Of a stretch of DNA of 64,000 nt, positions 11,350 to 20,974 are shown in pieces. The notes below the pieces were generated by a model that saw only the letters and a list, made by a program, of their open reading frames with translations, was not told the origin of the DNA and did not search any database. Source of the DNA: Galeopsis tetrahit. Its lineage: Eukaryota > Streptophyta > Magnoliopsida > Lamiales > Lamiaceae. The stretch spans positions 17,238,881 to 17,302,880 of the forward strand of contig OY776122.1 in NCBI GenBank assembly GCA_963675135.1, in the 5' to 3' direction. How positions within the stretch are numbered: the first letter of the stretch is position 1; the number at the start of each line of letters is the position of its first letter. The position numbers and the translations under genes are program-made.

Positions 11350-14300
11350 CTACATACTAGTAGGATCAAGATCAATTAGTCCTAGATTAATGCATAATTC
11401 ATGAAATCGAGTCTCAGCTAATGGTTTTGTGAAAATATCAGCTCTTTGAAAATCAGTGTGAATCTTTTCCATGCGAATATCCTTCTTTTCTACATGATCA
11501 CGTATGAAATGGTGTTTCACATCAACATGCTTACAACGTGTGTGCAGAACAGGATTTTGTGTAATGGCAATGGCACTATTACTATCACAGAATATAGGAA
11601 CATTTGATTCACAAATATTATAATCTCTAAGCTGTTGTATAAGCCATAATAATTGACTACAACAACTACCTGCAGCCATGTACTCGGCTTCAGTAGTAGA
11701 GGTAGCAACACTTGTCTGCTTTTTCGAAAACCATGAAATAAGTTTTGTGCCTAAGAATTGACAAGAACCAGATGTAGATTTCCTATCTATTCTACAACCA
11801 CCAAAATCAGAATCAGAGTAGCCACTTAAAGATAAATCATCATTCGAAGGATACCATATACCACGATTGATGGTTCCTTTCAAATATTTCAAAATCCTTT
11901 TAGTGGTTTCCATATGACTCTCTTTTGGGTTAGCTTGAAAACGAGCACATACTCCAACAGAAAATGCAATATCAGGTCTACTAGCAGTTAAGTAGAGTAA
12001 TGAACCAATAAGACCACGGTAATGAGTTTGATCAGTACACTTACCATTCTCGTCTGGATCCATCCTGTAAGTAGGTTGCATAGGTACTCCAGAAGATTTA
12101 CATGTCTTAATACCATACTTGTCTAGTAGATTACGAGTATATTTTGCTTGATTTATGAAAATCCCTTCTGGGGTCTGTTTTACTTGAAGTCCAAGAAAGT
12201 AATTCATTTCACCCATCATAGACATCTCAAATTTACTTTGCATGAGTGTTGAGAAACTTTCGCTCAGCTTTTTGTTAGGTGAACCAAAAATGATGTCATC
12301 TACGTAAATTTGGACGAGTAAAATGTCTTTCCCTTCTTGTCTTCTAAACAAGGTTCTGTCTACCTTGCCTTTAGTAAAACCATTTTCTAATAGAAATTGA
12401 GAGAGAGTATCGTACCAGGCTCTTGGAGCTTGCTTTAGTCCATATAAGGCCTTCTTTAATTTGTATACCTGATTACCTTTGACTTCGAAACCTGGGGGTT
12501 GTTCAACATATACTTCTTCCGCAAGAATACCGTTAAGAAATGCACTTTTAACATCCATTTGACATACAGTAAATTTCATGTAAGCAGCATATGCAAGGAA
12601 CAATCGAATGGCTTCTAGTCTAGCAACAGGAGCATATGTTTCATCATAGTCTATGCCTTCAGCTTGTGAATAGCCTTGGGCGACTAGTCTAGCCTTATTA
12701 CGGACAACTACATCATTCTCATCTTTCTTATTCTTGAAAATCCATCGAGTGCCAACTACATTATGATGTTTCGGTCTATCGACAAGTTCCCAGACGTCGT
12801 TTCGAACAAACTGATTCAACTCGTCTTGCATAGCAATGATCCAATTACTATCAGCCAATGCCTCATTAATGGTTTTTGGCTCGATAGATGAGAGGAAACA
12901 ACACCAGCAAAACAGAGATGGACTAGATTGTTCTTGTGACTCAAAGAGTTGTCGTCTAGTCTTCACACCAACAGTAGAGTCACCAATAATATTTTCAGTA
13001 TTATGCGCTGATTTCCATGTATTTCTATTCTTAACAATAGTACTGTCATCTATATCATGTACAGCATCATGCATGTCAACATCATTATCATCAGAAGATT
13101 TAATGGGAGTAGACGAGTCGACTAGTTTAGGTATGTCAACTGGTCTAGTAGAGTTACCTTGAGCACTCACCTTCTTCTGGTCATCTGACTCGAGCGCTTT
13201 TATAAATGGATTGTAAGCTTGAACGGATTCATATACCTCTAAGTCTTTGTCAGATTCAACAGTTAGCTCAGTAGCTTTCTCACTGATCTTGTTGGCAGAC
13301 GGGTCCTGTTGAGATTCTTCGAAAACCACATGTGGTGTTTCTTCCACACAAAGGGTTGAGTAGTTGAATACTCTAAATGCTTTGCTTGTCGAGGAGTATC
13401 CTAAGAATATCCCCTCGTCTGCTTTAGCATCGAATGCATTCAACTTGCTTTTCCCATTGTTATGGATGAAACACTTGCATCCAAATATATGAAAATATGA
13501 AACTCTGGGTTTTCTACCTTTCCATACCTCATAGGGCGTCTTACCTAGTGCTTTATTGATAGCACTTCTATTTTGTGAGTGGCATGCAGTGTTGATAGCT
13601 TCTGCCCAAAATTTCTGAGGCGTATTATACTCTGTCAGCATGGTCCTGCAGGCCTCCTTAAGAGTTCTATTCCTTCGCTCTGCTACTCCATTTTGTTGTG
13701 GTGTCCTTGCTGCACTAGTAAGGTGCTGGATGCCACGCTTGGAACAAAATTCTTTAATATAGCAGTTAATGAATTCAGTACCCTTGTCACTACGGATCTT
13801 GACAATTGACTGATTCTTCTCAACCTGTAACTTCTTCAATAGATCAGGCAAAAGTGTTTGTGTATCACTCTTCTTGTGTAAGAAGACTACCCAAGTGAAC
13901 TTAGAATAGTCGTCTACCACAACAAGTGTGTACCTTCTACCGTTTAAAGTTGGAGGAGTTATTGGGCCATGTAAGTCCATATGTAGAAGTTCAAGAACTC
14001 TACTGGTTGAAAGGGATGGAATAGATTTAAAAGAACCCTTTACCTGTTTACCTTTTTGACAGGACGTGCATACATGTGACTTATAGTAGACTTCATTGGG
14101 AATACCTTCCACAAGGTAGTCTCTGGCTATCTTATTAAGAACCTTAAAGTTTAGATGACAAAGGCGTCTATGCCAGAGCCAGCCAAGTTCTTTAGGATTC
14201 TTAGTAAGTAGACAGGTGTCCCTCGGACAACTGTTCCAGTTTACTATGTACACACTTCCTTGTCTAATGCCGACCAGTAAGACTGTGTGAGTTCTTTTGT

Positions 14301-14631
14301 CAATGATTTCACATTTCTGACTCTTGAACTGCACCTTGTATCCACGATCACAAAATTGTGAAACAGAGAGTAAATTGTATTTCAAGCCTTCAACATACGA
14401 AACATCTTGAATCTCTATGTCACCATTCCGAATGTAACCAAATCCTTTAGTAACAGCAATGGAGCTATCACCAAATATCACTTTTGGTCCTTCTTGCTCA
14501 TGGTAGCTTGATAAGAGAGTCTTGGTACCAGTCATGTGGTGCGAACAGCCACTGTCTATGTACCAAGTTTCTCCAGTTGAGCCACCTTTCTTGTATAGAT
14601 CGAGTCGACCCTGCAATAGATGGTAATACAT
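11350..14631 (-). CDS. SIRE pol: protease, integrase, reverse transcriptase, RNase H
   Basis: An uninterrupted 1093-codon frame. Near the N-terminus is the protease motif DSGCSHHMTG. The integrase follows with its HHCC zinc motif (HRRLCHL...CTSCQKGK), the DDE core (RSDKGTEF and QQNGVAERRNRTLKE) and a GKTPYEVW segment. The reverse transcriptase has QMDVKSAFLNG, LYGLKQAPRAWY and the catalytic QIYVDDIIFG. RNase H ends the protein (GYSDSDFGG, STTEAEYMAAG, FCDSNSAI, KHVDVKHHFIRD). The PR-IN-RT-RH order is Ty1/copia. The ATG at 14631 follows an in-frame TAA, and gag lies in a different frame, so synthesis needs recoding from gag-pro or internal initiation. All catalytic motifs look intact. Confidence 0.93.
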   Translation of the reverse strand: MYYHLLQGRLDLYKKGGSTGETWYIDSGCSHHMTGTKTLLSSYHEQEGPKVIFGDSSIAVTKGFGYIRNGDIEIQDVSYVEGLKYNLLSVSQFCDRGYKVQFKSQKCEIIDKRTHTVLLVGIRQGSVYIVNWNSCPRDTCLLTKNPKELGWLWHRRLCHLNFKVLNKIARDYLVEGIPNEVYYKSHVCTSCQKGKQVKGSFKSIPSLSTSRVLELLHMDLHGPITPPTLNGRRYTLVVVDDYSKFTWVVFLHKKSDTQTLLPDLLKKLQVEKNQSIVKIRSDKGTEFINCYIKEFCSKRGIQHLTSAARTPQQNGVAERRNRTLKEACRTMLTEYNTPQKFWAEAINTACHSQNRSAINKALGKTPYEVWKGRKPRVSYFHIFGCKCFIHNNGKSKLNAFDAKADEGIFLGYSSTSKAFRVFNYSTLCVEETPHVVFEESQQDPSANKISEKATELTVESDKDLEVYESVQAYNPFIKALESDDQKKVSAQGNSTRPVDIPKLVDSSTPIKSSDDNDVDMHDAVHDIDDSTIVKNRNTWKSAHNTENIIGDSTVGVKTRRQLFESQEQSSPSLFCWCCFLSSIEPKTINEALADSNWIIAMQDELNQFVRNDVWELVDRPKHHNVVGTRWIFKNKKDENDVVVRNKARLVAQGYSQAEGIDYDETYAPVARLEAIRLFLAYAAYMKFTVCQMDVKSAFLNGILAEEVYVEQPPGFEVKGNQVYKLKKALYGLKQAPRAWYDTLSQFLLENGFTKGKVDRTLFRRQEGKDILLVQIYVDDIIFGSPNKKLSESFSTLMQSKFEMSMMGEMNYFLGLQVKQTPEGIFINQAKYTRNLLDKYGIKTCKSSGVPMQPTYRMDPDENGKCTDQTHYRGLIGSLLYLTASRPDIAFSVGVCARFQANPKESHMETTKRILKYLKGTINRGIWYPSNDDLSLSGYSDSDFGGCRIDRKSTSGSCQFLGTKLISWFSKKQTSVATSTTEAEYMAAGSCCSQLLWLIQQLRDYNICESNVPIFCDSNSAIAITQNPVLHTRCKHVDVKHHFIRDHVEKKDIRMEKIHTDFQRADIFTKPLAETRFHELCINLGLIDLDPTSM

Positions 14632-15050
14632 AATTTAGGTACCCTCCTTGTTTATTGGGGTCCTTGGGGGTTAGTCGAGTTCAGTGGAATCCAAATGTAC
14701 ATTGGAGTCCTGAACAAGTTTGACCTTCTAAGCTTTCGACCATATTTGTTGCAAAATAAGACCTTGTTGTCCTTATCTGGCCTATCAGTTGAGTTCGGGT
14801 CTACTCTTTGGAGATAGCCTTTTGACTTAATCTCTACTTGAGCAGGCACTTGTCTATGATAGTCAGAGTAAGGTTTGTATGCATTAGGTCCATACGGTTT
14901 ATAGACATGTTTAGGTCTTTCTTCTCCTTCGATATCATATGACAAAGGTGGAGGATATAGAACAGGTTGTATACGATATTTTGGACCTTCCTGTCTATGT
15001 CTAGACGAGTAGAGTTGAGACTGCCTTATGAAAGGAGGTCTAGACTCTTG
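14632..15050 (-). other. SIRE gag-pol junction, two stops and a frame change
   Basis: After the gag stop (TGA, 15051-15053) the gag frame stays open and protein-like through 14652, with repeated KPYGPNAYKPY and the TNPQGP motif usual before protease in SIRE elements. It ends at TAA. Pol resumes in another frame at 14631. The junction therefore has one nonsense codon and one frameshift relative to a continuous polyprotein. Confidence 0.65.
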
Positions 15051-17195
15051 TCATCTAGTCTGTACTTGTCTAGTACTAGTCTCCTCAGGATACCAGTCCT
15101 CGTATCTGACCTGATTTGGTCGTCCACGATTCCTAGTCCTTTGTTGACTTGTCTTAAACGGAACAGGCTTGTTGTTAACTTTCTTTTTACCACCTTTGGT
15201 AATTGGAATGTTAACTTGAGCTTGTTTTGGTACGGTACCTTTTGATGGAGTGTCAATATCGTATATCAATGGTTCTTTTCCTTTATCATTAGTCAAAGAG
15301 CTTGAAATGAAAATAGTAGGGTTCTTAGGAACTTGAGTAGACGAGCTGGGTGTCTCAGCACCTATACCTGTCTTGTCAGCAGGAGCCCTATACCTATCTG
15401 ACAATTCAAGGTTAACTTTAGATGAGTTAACCAGGTCAGTAAGTTTAAGGTCTAATGTGACAACCTCGGTTTCTAAGAACTTATTACGTTCTTCAAGCTT
15501 TTTGAGCTTACTTTGTAAAACATTGAATTCATGTTTCTCAGTAGCGTGTGTCTTAAGTAGGTCTTGATACAACTTGTCTGTCAATGCACACTTTTCTCTG
15601 AGTTGTCTCAACTCTTCTTGCAAGCGTTCATTTAGGACTGTTATATTAGGATCTACTTTAGACTGAGCTTCCTTAAGATCAATGATTTCTTGTCTTAAGG
15701 TGATGTTTTCGTCACTGACTTCAATGAATGCCTTGTTGGCAAGTAGGAGGTCGTCTTCAACTGCACTAGTAGAGTGCTGAAGGCTACTCCCTACTTTGCT
15801 ACTGGCAGTGTCACTTTCATCAGATTCTGATTCATCACAGGATTGAAAAGAAGTAGCAGATGATACCTCTTGGTCGATTTTAGCCATGAAGCATAGACCA
15901 TCATCTACTATAAACGCTTTATCTTGATCTGGTTCAGACGGGTAGCTAGATGAGGATGATGGCAACTCGTCTGATTCAGAGTCAGAGTCATCATTGGCCA
16001 TCATTGCCTTTTTACCACGGTTGTATCTTCTTTCCCTTCGTGCTTTGCGTTCTTCTCGATCATCAGTACTCAGGTCTGGACATTCATATATGTAGTGACC
16101 TGGTTTCTCACAGTTATAGCACACAAGATCATTAGTAGCCTTTTTAATAGGAGAGTTGTTCCTTCGTTTATCACGTCTATCAAAACGAGTAATCTTCCTA
16201 CCATCAGACTCTCTATCTTGTCTGTTACCTTTCGAGACTTCGTCTCTCCTTTCGGACGAGTTTCGGTCTCGTCTGGTCTCAGACGAGTTCTTAGAAGCAG
16301 ACCCTCTATGCTCTCTATAGAACTTCTTATATTTTCCGAAACGTTTATTCAGCCTATCAAACTTTCTAACCATGAGGCTTACCTGATCCTTCAGACTAAG
16401 ATCAGTATCTAACTCGTCTTTCACAGAAGCAGACCTAGTCTTAGTCTTAGACCTGTCTATCTTAGACGGACTAGCCTTAAAAGCAACGTTCTTAGATACA
16501 GCATGTTCTCTGTCACTACTTACTATGGGTTCATCTTCGTCTAGATCAAACTCATGAGCCTTTAGAGTTTGAAACATAGTCTCTGTTGTCCATACGTCTA
16601 TATCTTGGGTATTCTTAACAAGCATTTTTACCATTTTCCATCGACTATCAAGGCTTTTGAGAATCCTAAGATTGATTTCTCGAGGAGTATAAGATTTACC
16701 AAGGACTTCCAAGTCATTCATGATTTTGGTAAAACGAGTATCCAACTGGTCTATTGTTTCACCAGCTTTCATATGAAATGATTCGAATCTTTGGACTGCA
16801 GTGGAGAGCTTGCTTTCTTTGATTAGGGATGTCCCTTCACAAATGATAGCTAAGCGATCCCACATTTCTTTGGCAGTTTTACATTTTAACACTTTTCCCA
16901 GATACTCGTTAGGAAGAGTGTGTAAGATGTAATTCTTGGCCAAGCTATCCAAATTATTCTGTCTCATTTCTTCAGAGGTAAGTTCTGACCTTGGTTTCTT
17001 GACGAGAGTACCCACTGGTTGATTAGGATCAAGAGCAGCAGTATTGGGGATCATGGTCACAATTGGACCTTCAGTGACGACGGAGATCATTAAGTCGTGA
17101 GTGGAGCTGAAGATGGCTTCCATCCTTAGCTTCCAATAGTCGTAATCCTGTACCTGGAACTTAGGTAGTTTGTTGGCGCTGATCTCAAGAGACAT
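15051..17195 (-). CDS. SIRE gag (nucleocapsid) protein
   Basis: 714 codons starting at ATG 17195. The N-terminal half is a copia-type gag (KLPKFQVQDYDYWKLRMEAI; later KEMWDRLAIICEGT and LDTRFTKIMNDLEVLGK). A CCHC zinc knuckle CYNCEKPGHYIYEC lies near residue 355. A Ser/Asp-rich segment follows, then a coiled coil (roughly residues 500-600, rich in Leu/Glu/Lys) and a basic Pro/Thr-rich end. The frame stops at TGA 15051-15053, but homology-like sequence continues beyond it. Gag packages the element RNA and forms the virus-like particle in the cytoplasm. Confidence 0.9.
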   Translation of the reverse strand: MSLEISANKLPKFQVQDYDYWKLRMEAIFSSTHDLMISVVTEGPIVTMIPNTAALDPNQPVGTLVKKPRSELTSEEMRQNNLDSLAKNYILHTLPNEYLGKVLKCKTAKEMWDRLAIICEGTSLIKESKLSTAVQRFESFHMKAGETIDQLDTRFTKIMNDLEVLGKSYTPREINLRILKSLDSRWKMVKMLVKNTQDIDVWTTETMFQTLKAHEFDLDEDEPIVSSDREHAVSKNVAFKASPSKIDRSKTKTRSASVKDELDTDLSLKDQVSLMVRKFDRLNKRFGKYKKFYREHRGSASKNSSETRRDRNSSERRDEVSKGNRQDRESDGRKITRFDRRDKRRNNSPIKKATNDLVCYNCEKPGHYIYECPDLSTDDREERKARRERRYNRGKKAMMANDDSDSESDELPSSSSSYPSEPDQDKAFIVDDGLCFMAKIDQEVSSATSFQSCDESESDESDTASSKVGSSLQHSTSAVEDDLLLANKAFIEVSDENITLRQEIIDLKEAQSKVDPNITVLNERLQEELRQLREKCALTDKLYQDLLKTHATEKHEFNVLQSKLKKLEERNKFLETEVVTLDLKLTDLVNSSKVNLELSDRYRAPADKTGIGAETPSSSTQVPKNPTIFISSSLTNDKGKEPLIYDIDTPSKGTVPKQAQVNIPITKGGKKKVNNKPVPFKTSQQRTRNRGRPNQVRYEDWYPEETSTRQVQTR

Positions 17196-17380
17196 GATTT
17201 CAAGAAATAAGTGCTAAGTAGAGTTATGATCAAGAACAACAGATAAGTCAAGAACAGGGAGCACGAAAAACAGATGATACAAGAATATGATCAAGAACAC
17301 GTATACAAGAACAGACAAGGACCAAGACTTCACCCTAAGTCTTGAGTCGGTTATCAAGAAACAGCAGTTCGTAAACTAAG

Positions 17381-17392
17381 GCTCTGATACCA
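17381..17392 (-). promoter_or_regulatory. Primer binding site of the SIRE element
   Basis: The minus strand reads TGGTATCAGAGC two bases from the 5' LTR, complementary to the 3' end of initiator-Met tRNA as in most Ty1/copia elements. Confidence 0.9.
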
Positions 17393-17394
17393 CT

Positions 17395-18685
17395 TGTTGG
17401 TCCCAAGTTGAGTTAATAACGAGTAAGCTAGTGAAAACGTCTAGAGGGGGGTGAATAGACTTTTCAAAAATCTTTCGAAATATCAAAGTACAATATGCGG
17501 AATACGAAATTATCAATGAGCCCAATTCAAGATTATACTCAACTTATTTTCGAGAACTCTGTTCTATACTCAACTCGTCAAGTTCAGTTAAGTAGTTAAA
17601 ACAATTAAGCAATTTAAACAATCAAAACTGTAAAGTAAATCAAACACAAGATTTATAGTGGTTCGACAACTTGTCTACATCCACTCTCACAAACCCAGTT
17701 GTGATGTTTCCACTAAACTCTTCCAATCGAGTACAAGTGTATGATCCTGTCTTTAAAGTCCCAAGAAGAAGACTTAGATCTTCAACAGACTATACCTCCA
17801 GATATGTCTACGATCTTACTAGAAATTTTACAAGTATCTAGCACCTTGAAAAGTAACAAAACAAAAACTAAAAACTTCTCTGATCTTCAGTAGTAGCCTT
17901 CTTGATTCTTCACTTGTCTTCTGGCTTCACTTTCTGAACTTCAATCAACTCTGAGAGTAAACTTCAATAAACTTTCGTAAGTAGTAATTCTCAATCTTTC
18001 AGTAGTCTTTAACCAATGAATACCTTGGGGTATTTATAGACTTCAAATCCAAGAACTTTCAGTTGTGTAACAACCTTTCTTGAAAACTAACTTCTAACTG
18101 ATTCTTTTATTCTTCCACGCGTTTCTTCAGTTAATTAGTTATTCCATAACTAATTCTTCAACTTCATCTTCAATACGCATTTCTTTAACTAACTTTAAAT
18201 TTGACCTGTCTTTGTGTAGTAGCGCACCTGTCTTGTCCAGTAGTAGTAGTCTGCGTCTTCTACTTGACTTGTGCAGTAGGCTTCCAATAGAACTAATCTA
18301 GTCCTATCATCTACCCTAACAAGACTATTACATTACATTAAGCTTTTATAACACAAGCTTAGTCAACTTATAACTATACAATGATTCTATACATTACATA
18401 TATAAAAACATGAGCTTCTATACATCTTGAATAGCTCAATATAAAAACCTATTACGTATACAAAGTACTTATACACTGCACTTGTCTTTTTCTTTCATAC
18501 TTATCTTTTGAAACTATTACTTGTCTTGTGAACTCTACTGATCTGTATAAGATAACTTCAACTCAACTAGACTAGATCAATCAACACTTAGAAAATATTC
18601 AAGTCTTCTTTTGGCTTATCAAAACTTTATTTTTTTATCTTTTTATTCATCATTTAGGACTTGTTCTAGGATTCATATCCCAACA
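17395..18685 (-). repeat. 5' LTR of the SIRE element
   Basis: 1291 bp. It matches the 3' LTR apart from one substitution (ATACGCAT here, ATATGCAT at about 6336) and one extra T near 18634. The U3 promoter should lie toward 18685 in element orientation. The + strand segment ATACCTTGGGGTATTTATAGAC near 18018 is a plausible TATA region when read in reverse. Confidence 0.95.
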
Positions 18686-18838
18686 TATATATATAAGTGT
18701 AAGTTATTAAATTTAGTAATGAGGGGTTTGTAAAAGAATAACATATACTCCGTAGTTGGTAATTTATTAAATTAATTGAGTTAAAGAATAAAAACAGAAA
18801 TTAAAAGGGATAAATATATAATGCATTTGAAATATTAT

Positions 18839-19024
18839 GACTAAAGCTCCTAGCCTAATTGGCACACGGGGGCGCATAAAATCTTCAGAATACGGGAGGT
18901 CGCGAGTTCGACCCCCCATGCGCGCGCCCAGTGCCAAATAAATACAATAAAGGGTGGCCTGGTGGTGAGGGGTAAGGGTAGTGGCCTTAGAGACCTGGGT
19001 TCGAAACCCAGGTCTGTTTTTTTT
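18839..19024 (+). repeat. tRNA-like (SINE-like) cassette inside the CACTA 3' region
   Basis: Two tRNA-like units in tandem. Unit 1 has an A-box-like TAGCCTAATTGG (18851-18862) and a B-box-like GAGTTCGACC (18904-18913). Unit 2 has GTGGCCTGGTGG (18954-18965) and a near-perfect B box GGTTCGAAACCC (18998-19009) inside a T-arm stem ACCTGGG/CCCAGGT, then a run of eight T at 19017-19024 as in Pol III terminators. The whole does not fold as a complete tRNA (no clear anticodon arm). A related cassette occupies the same relative place in the small CACTA at 45935-46092. Confidence 0.6.
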
Positions 19025-19390
19025 AAATCCCTCGTATTGGCGAGGGGCGTCGCGCTCGGAAAAAGGCGACGGGATTTGCCCTCGGGAATTGGCGAGGGTT
19101 ATGACTCTCGCGACTGGGCGACGGGATTCACTCTCGCTATTTGGCGACGGCACGTGCCCTCGCCAATTCGCGAGTGGGTATGGCCCTCGCCAATTCGCGA
19201 GTGTGTTTGGCCCTCGCCAATTCACGAGTGCGATTATGCCCTCGGGATTTGGCGAGGGCACCCTCGCCAATAAATTAGCGAGGAGCAATTAGGCGACGGC
19301 GACTGCCCCTCGCCTATGCTGTCGCCAAATTGCTTAGCGAGGGCTTTACCCTCGCCAAAACCCTCTCCATATGGATGGTTTTTTGTAGTG
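19025..19390 (+). repeat. Right subterminal repeats and terminus of the CACTA element
   Basis: Dense direct and inverted copies of CCTCGCCAATT, GGCGAGGG and TTGGCGAC, ending in TTTTTTGTAGTG at 19390. The last 120 bp are clearly homologous to 46100-46220 of the small CACTA (shared GCGAGGAGCA and CCCCTCGCCTAT). Confidence 0.85.
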
Positions 19391-19710
19391 TCAATGACCA
19401 AAGTGATATATATTTTTTTTTTATACTTGCTAACACGGTCGTGAGTTGTCGGGATGAATGATTGAACACGCTTTTAATTTTCTACTGAACCAAATAAAAA
19501 AATTACTGTTTGTTTGTTAGGTCTTGTCACAATCAGAGGCTCACCTGCCGATTGAGCCTCTATTAAAGGCACGCCAAACACTAGAGTGTCAGAGGCGTGT
19601 CAGTAACGTTTTTTTTTTTTTTAATCTTTCATTAATTTAAAACAAAATTAAAAAAAAATAGAAGTGTGGATGGTGATCACGCCAAGACAGGCGTGGGTGG
19701 TGATCACGCC
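19391..19710. other. Flanking sequence between CACTA and gypsy elements
   Basis: No gene. A perfect 9-bp stem AGAGGCTCA/TGAGCCTCT lies at about 19537-19563, and TGGTGATCACGCC occurs twice just before the gypsy insertion. The sequence resumes at 31078 after the gypsy element, so 19391-19710 and 31083-31296 were once continuous. Confidence 0.5.
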
Positions 19711-20459
19711 TGATGCGTCGAAAAAGAACGTCTTCGGATGTCGATCGTTCTCTTGCGAGCACTATTAATCACGAGTCCAATCTCTAGCTGAATCCTTGGC
19801 AATCTTCAAATAAATTTCCTCGTCTACCCGAAAATAACCTGCAAAGGTACGCCGGAGGGGGGCTCCGGCGTAGAAGCTCCGACGCTCAAGTCAGATTCAA
19901 TCGTAGGCGAAATCAAAGAGGAATTCCCCTGTATATTTAGGGAAATTCCGGCGAATACAGTAATATTTCTTCTCAAATCAGTGTGTAGTTCTTGTGAAAG
20001 TGTGTATAATATGTAAAACGTATGTATCGTAATTAAAACTTACCTGATAATGTAAAATAATTGGCTTATATACCTGGCCCCCTCTCCCCGGGAAAGAGGG
20101 GGACTTATTCTCCCTATATTCTTGGTCCATTCCCCAGAATCCGGCCCCTCAACCCCTGAAGACTTGGTAAATGAGCATATCCTCCCCTATTCTCGTGGGT
20201 TTGACCTGCTCATTTGACTTGGTTCAGAAAGACTGATTATGCGTTCCATGTTTGGGCCAGATCCTTTCGGACCCAAGGGCTGTAAATCCCTCTCAATATG
20301 GGCCAAAGGCCCAATTCCCCTGGTTTCTCTAATTTCCCTACTCAAGCCTAGAGGTGTATTAATCTTATTTCTTCGATATACTGATCTAATCATGACCATC
20401 ATAACCTATCACGTTTCCACGTGTCGGCTTCTCGGAGGGCGACATATTTATCTACATCA
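19711..20459 (-). repeat. 3' LTR of the gypsy element
   Basis: 749 bp. It differs from the other LTR at four sites: GTCTTCGG/GCCTTCGG near 19731, CCCCTCAA/CCCTTCAA near 20146, ATCTTATT/ATCCTATT near 20363 and TATCACG/TATCCCG near 20409. A purine tract (complement of 20460-20474) lies on its inner side. Confidence 0.95.
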
Positions 20460-20974
20460 ACCACTCCCCTCTACTCTCATAAAAGGAATTTTTTTTTTTT
20501 AGGAGAGTAGGAAAATAATAACCCTGAAACATATATTACGAAAATGTTCCATTCTTGAAATACCCTTCGAAATATTCTTGATTTGACTCCCTTCGTAATA
20601 ATTGCCCTCAAAAAGCCTCAGGACTTTTGCACTTCCACACGCAATCCTTCCCTCGAAACACGTAGCCACGCGTACAGTCCAGAGCCAACATCAAGCCGCC
20701 CTTCTTCATTCACGCGCCTTTCGATTGGGAGGTATTTAATTCTTCTCGACCTTCTCCCCTCTCTCTCCTCTGCTTAATCATTTCAAAAAACCCTTTTTCC
20801 ACCAAAAACCCTTCTTTCTTTCATTTCAAACTTATCTTGTTTCCATCTTCATTTCCACCTCTGCGATTCTAACTTCTTTGTGCACGTTCAGCGGCCGTTT
20901 CGTCATCACTTCTTAGAACCGACTTTACTCCAGGTATCTATTCCTCCCTTTCCTCTCTCATTTACAATATCCTC

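Larger units (their letters stand above)
5553..18685 (-). mobile_element. SIRE-lineage Ty1/copia LTR retrotransposon, 13.1 kb, nearly identical LTRs
   Basis: Two LTRs of about 1290 bp (5553-6842 and 17395-18685), both TG...CA, flank gag, pol and a large third ORF read on the minus strand. The 5-bp target duplication TATAT lies at 5548-5552 and 18686-18690. The initiator-Met-type primer site TGGTATCAGAGC is the complement of 17381-17392. A purine tract (complement of 6843-6856) abuts the 3' LTR. By eye the LTRs differ by one substitution (6335 region) and one T-tract indel, so insertion is very recent. The RT sequence (DETYAPVARLEAIRL, QMDVKSAFLNG), the LTR word TCTAGAGGGGGGTGAATAGA and the extra ORF after pol place it with SIRE/Maximus elements. 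Confidence 0.95.
1..19390 (+). mobile_element. CACTA (En/Spm) DNA transposon, left end outside window
   Basis: The right terminus reads TTTTTTGTAGTG at 19379-19390, the inverted CACTACAAAAAA end of CACTA elements. Subterminal arrays of GGCGAGGG/CCCTCGCC words lie near both ends (1-160 and 19020-19380). Between them are a tnpD-like pseudogene (877-3156) and a tnpA-like gene (3316-5073), the usual two-gene content of an autonomous CACTA. The span is interrupted by a SIRE-type copia at 5553-18685, so only about 6.3 kb in the window is CACTA sequence. The left terminus and its 3-bp target duplication lie before base 1; the three bases after the right end are TCA. Nonsense codons in both genes suggest it no longer moves by itself. 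A shorter relative sits at 44774-46220. Confidence 0.9.

Noticed and set aside
18951..19024. A true tRNA gene
   Set aside because: A box, B box and T run are present, but no complete cloverleaf or anticodon arm could be drawn; a tRNA-derived SINE-like module fits better.
18767..19288. 173-codon minus-strand ORF and overlapping + strand 103-codon ORFs
   Set aside because: They cover CACTA subterminal repeats and the tRNA-like cassette; peptide repeats such as LANWRGP merely translate the repeat unit.
20187..20502. ORFs inside the gypsy LTR (also at 30805-31099)
   Set aside because: Present in both LTR copies, with no domain; LTR sequence.
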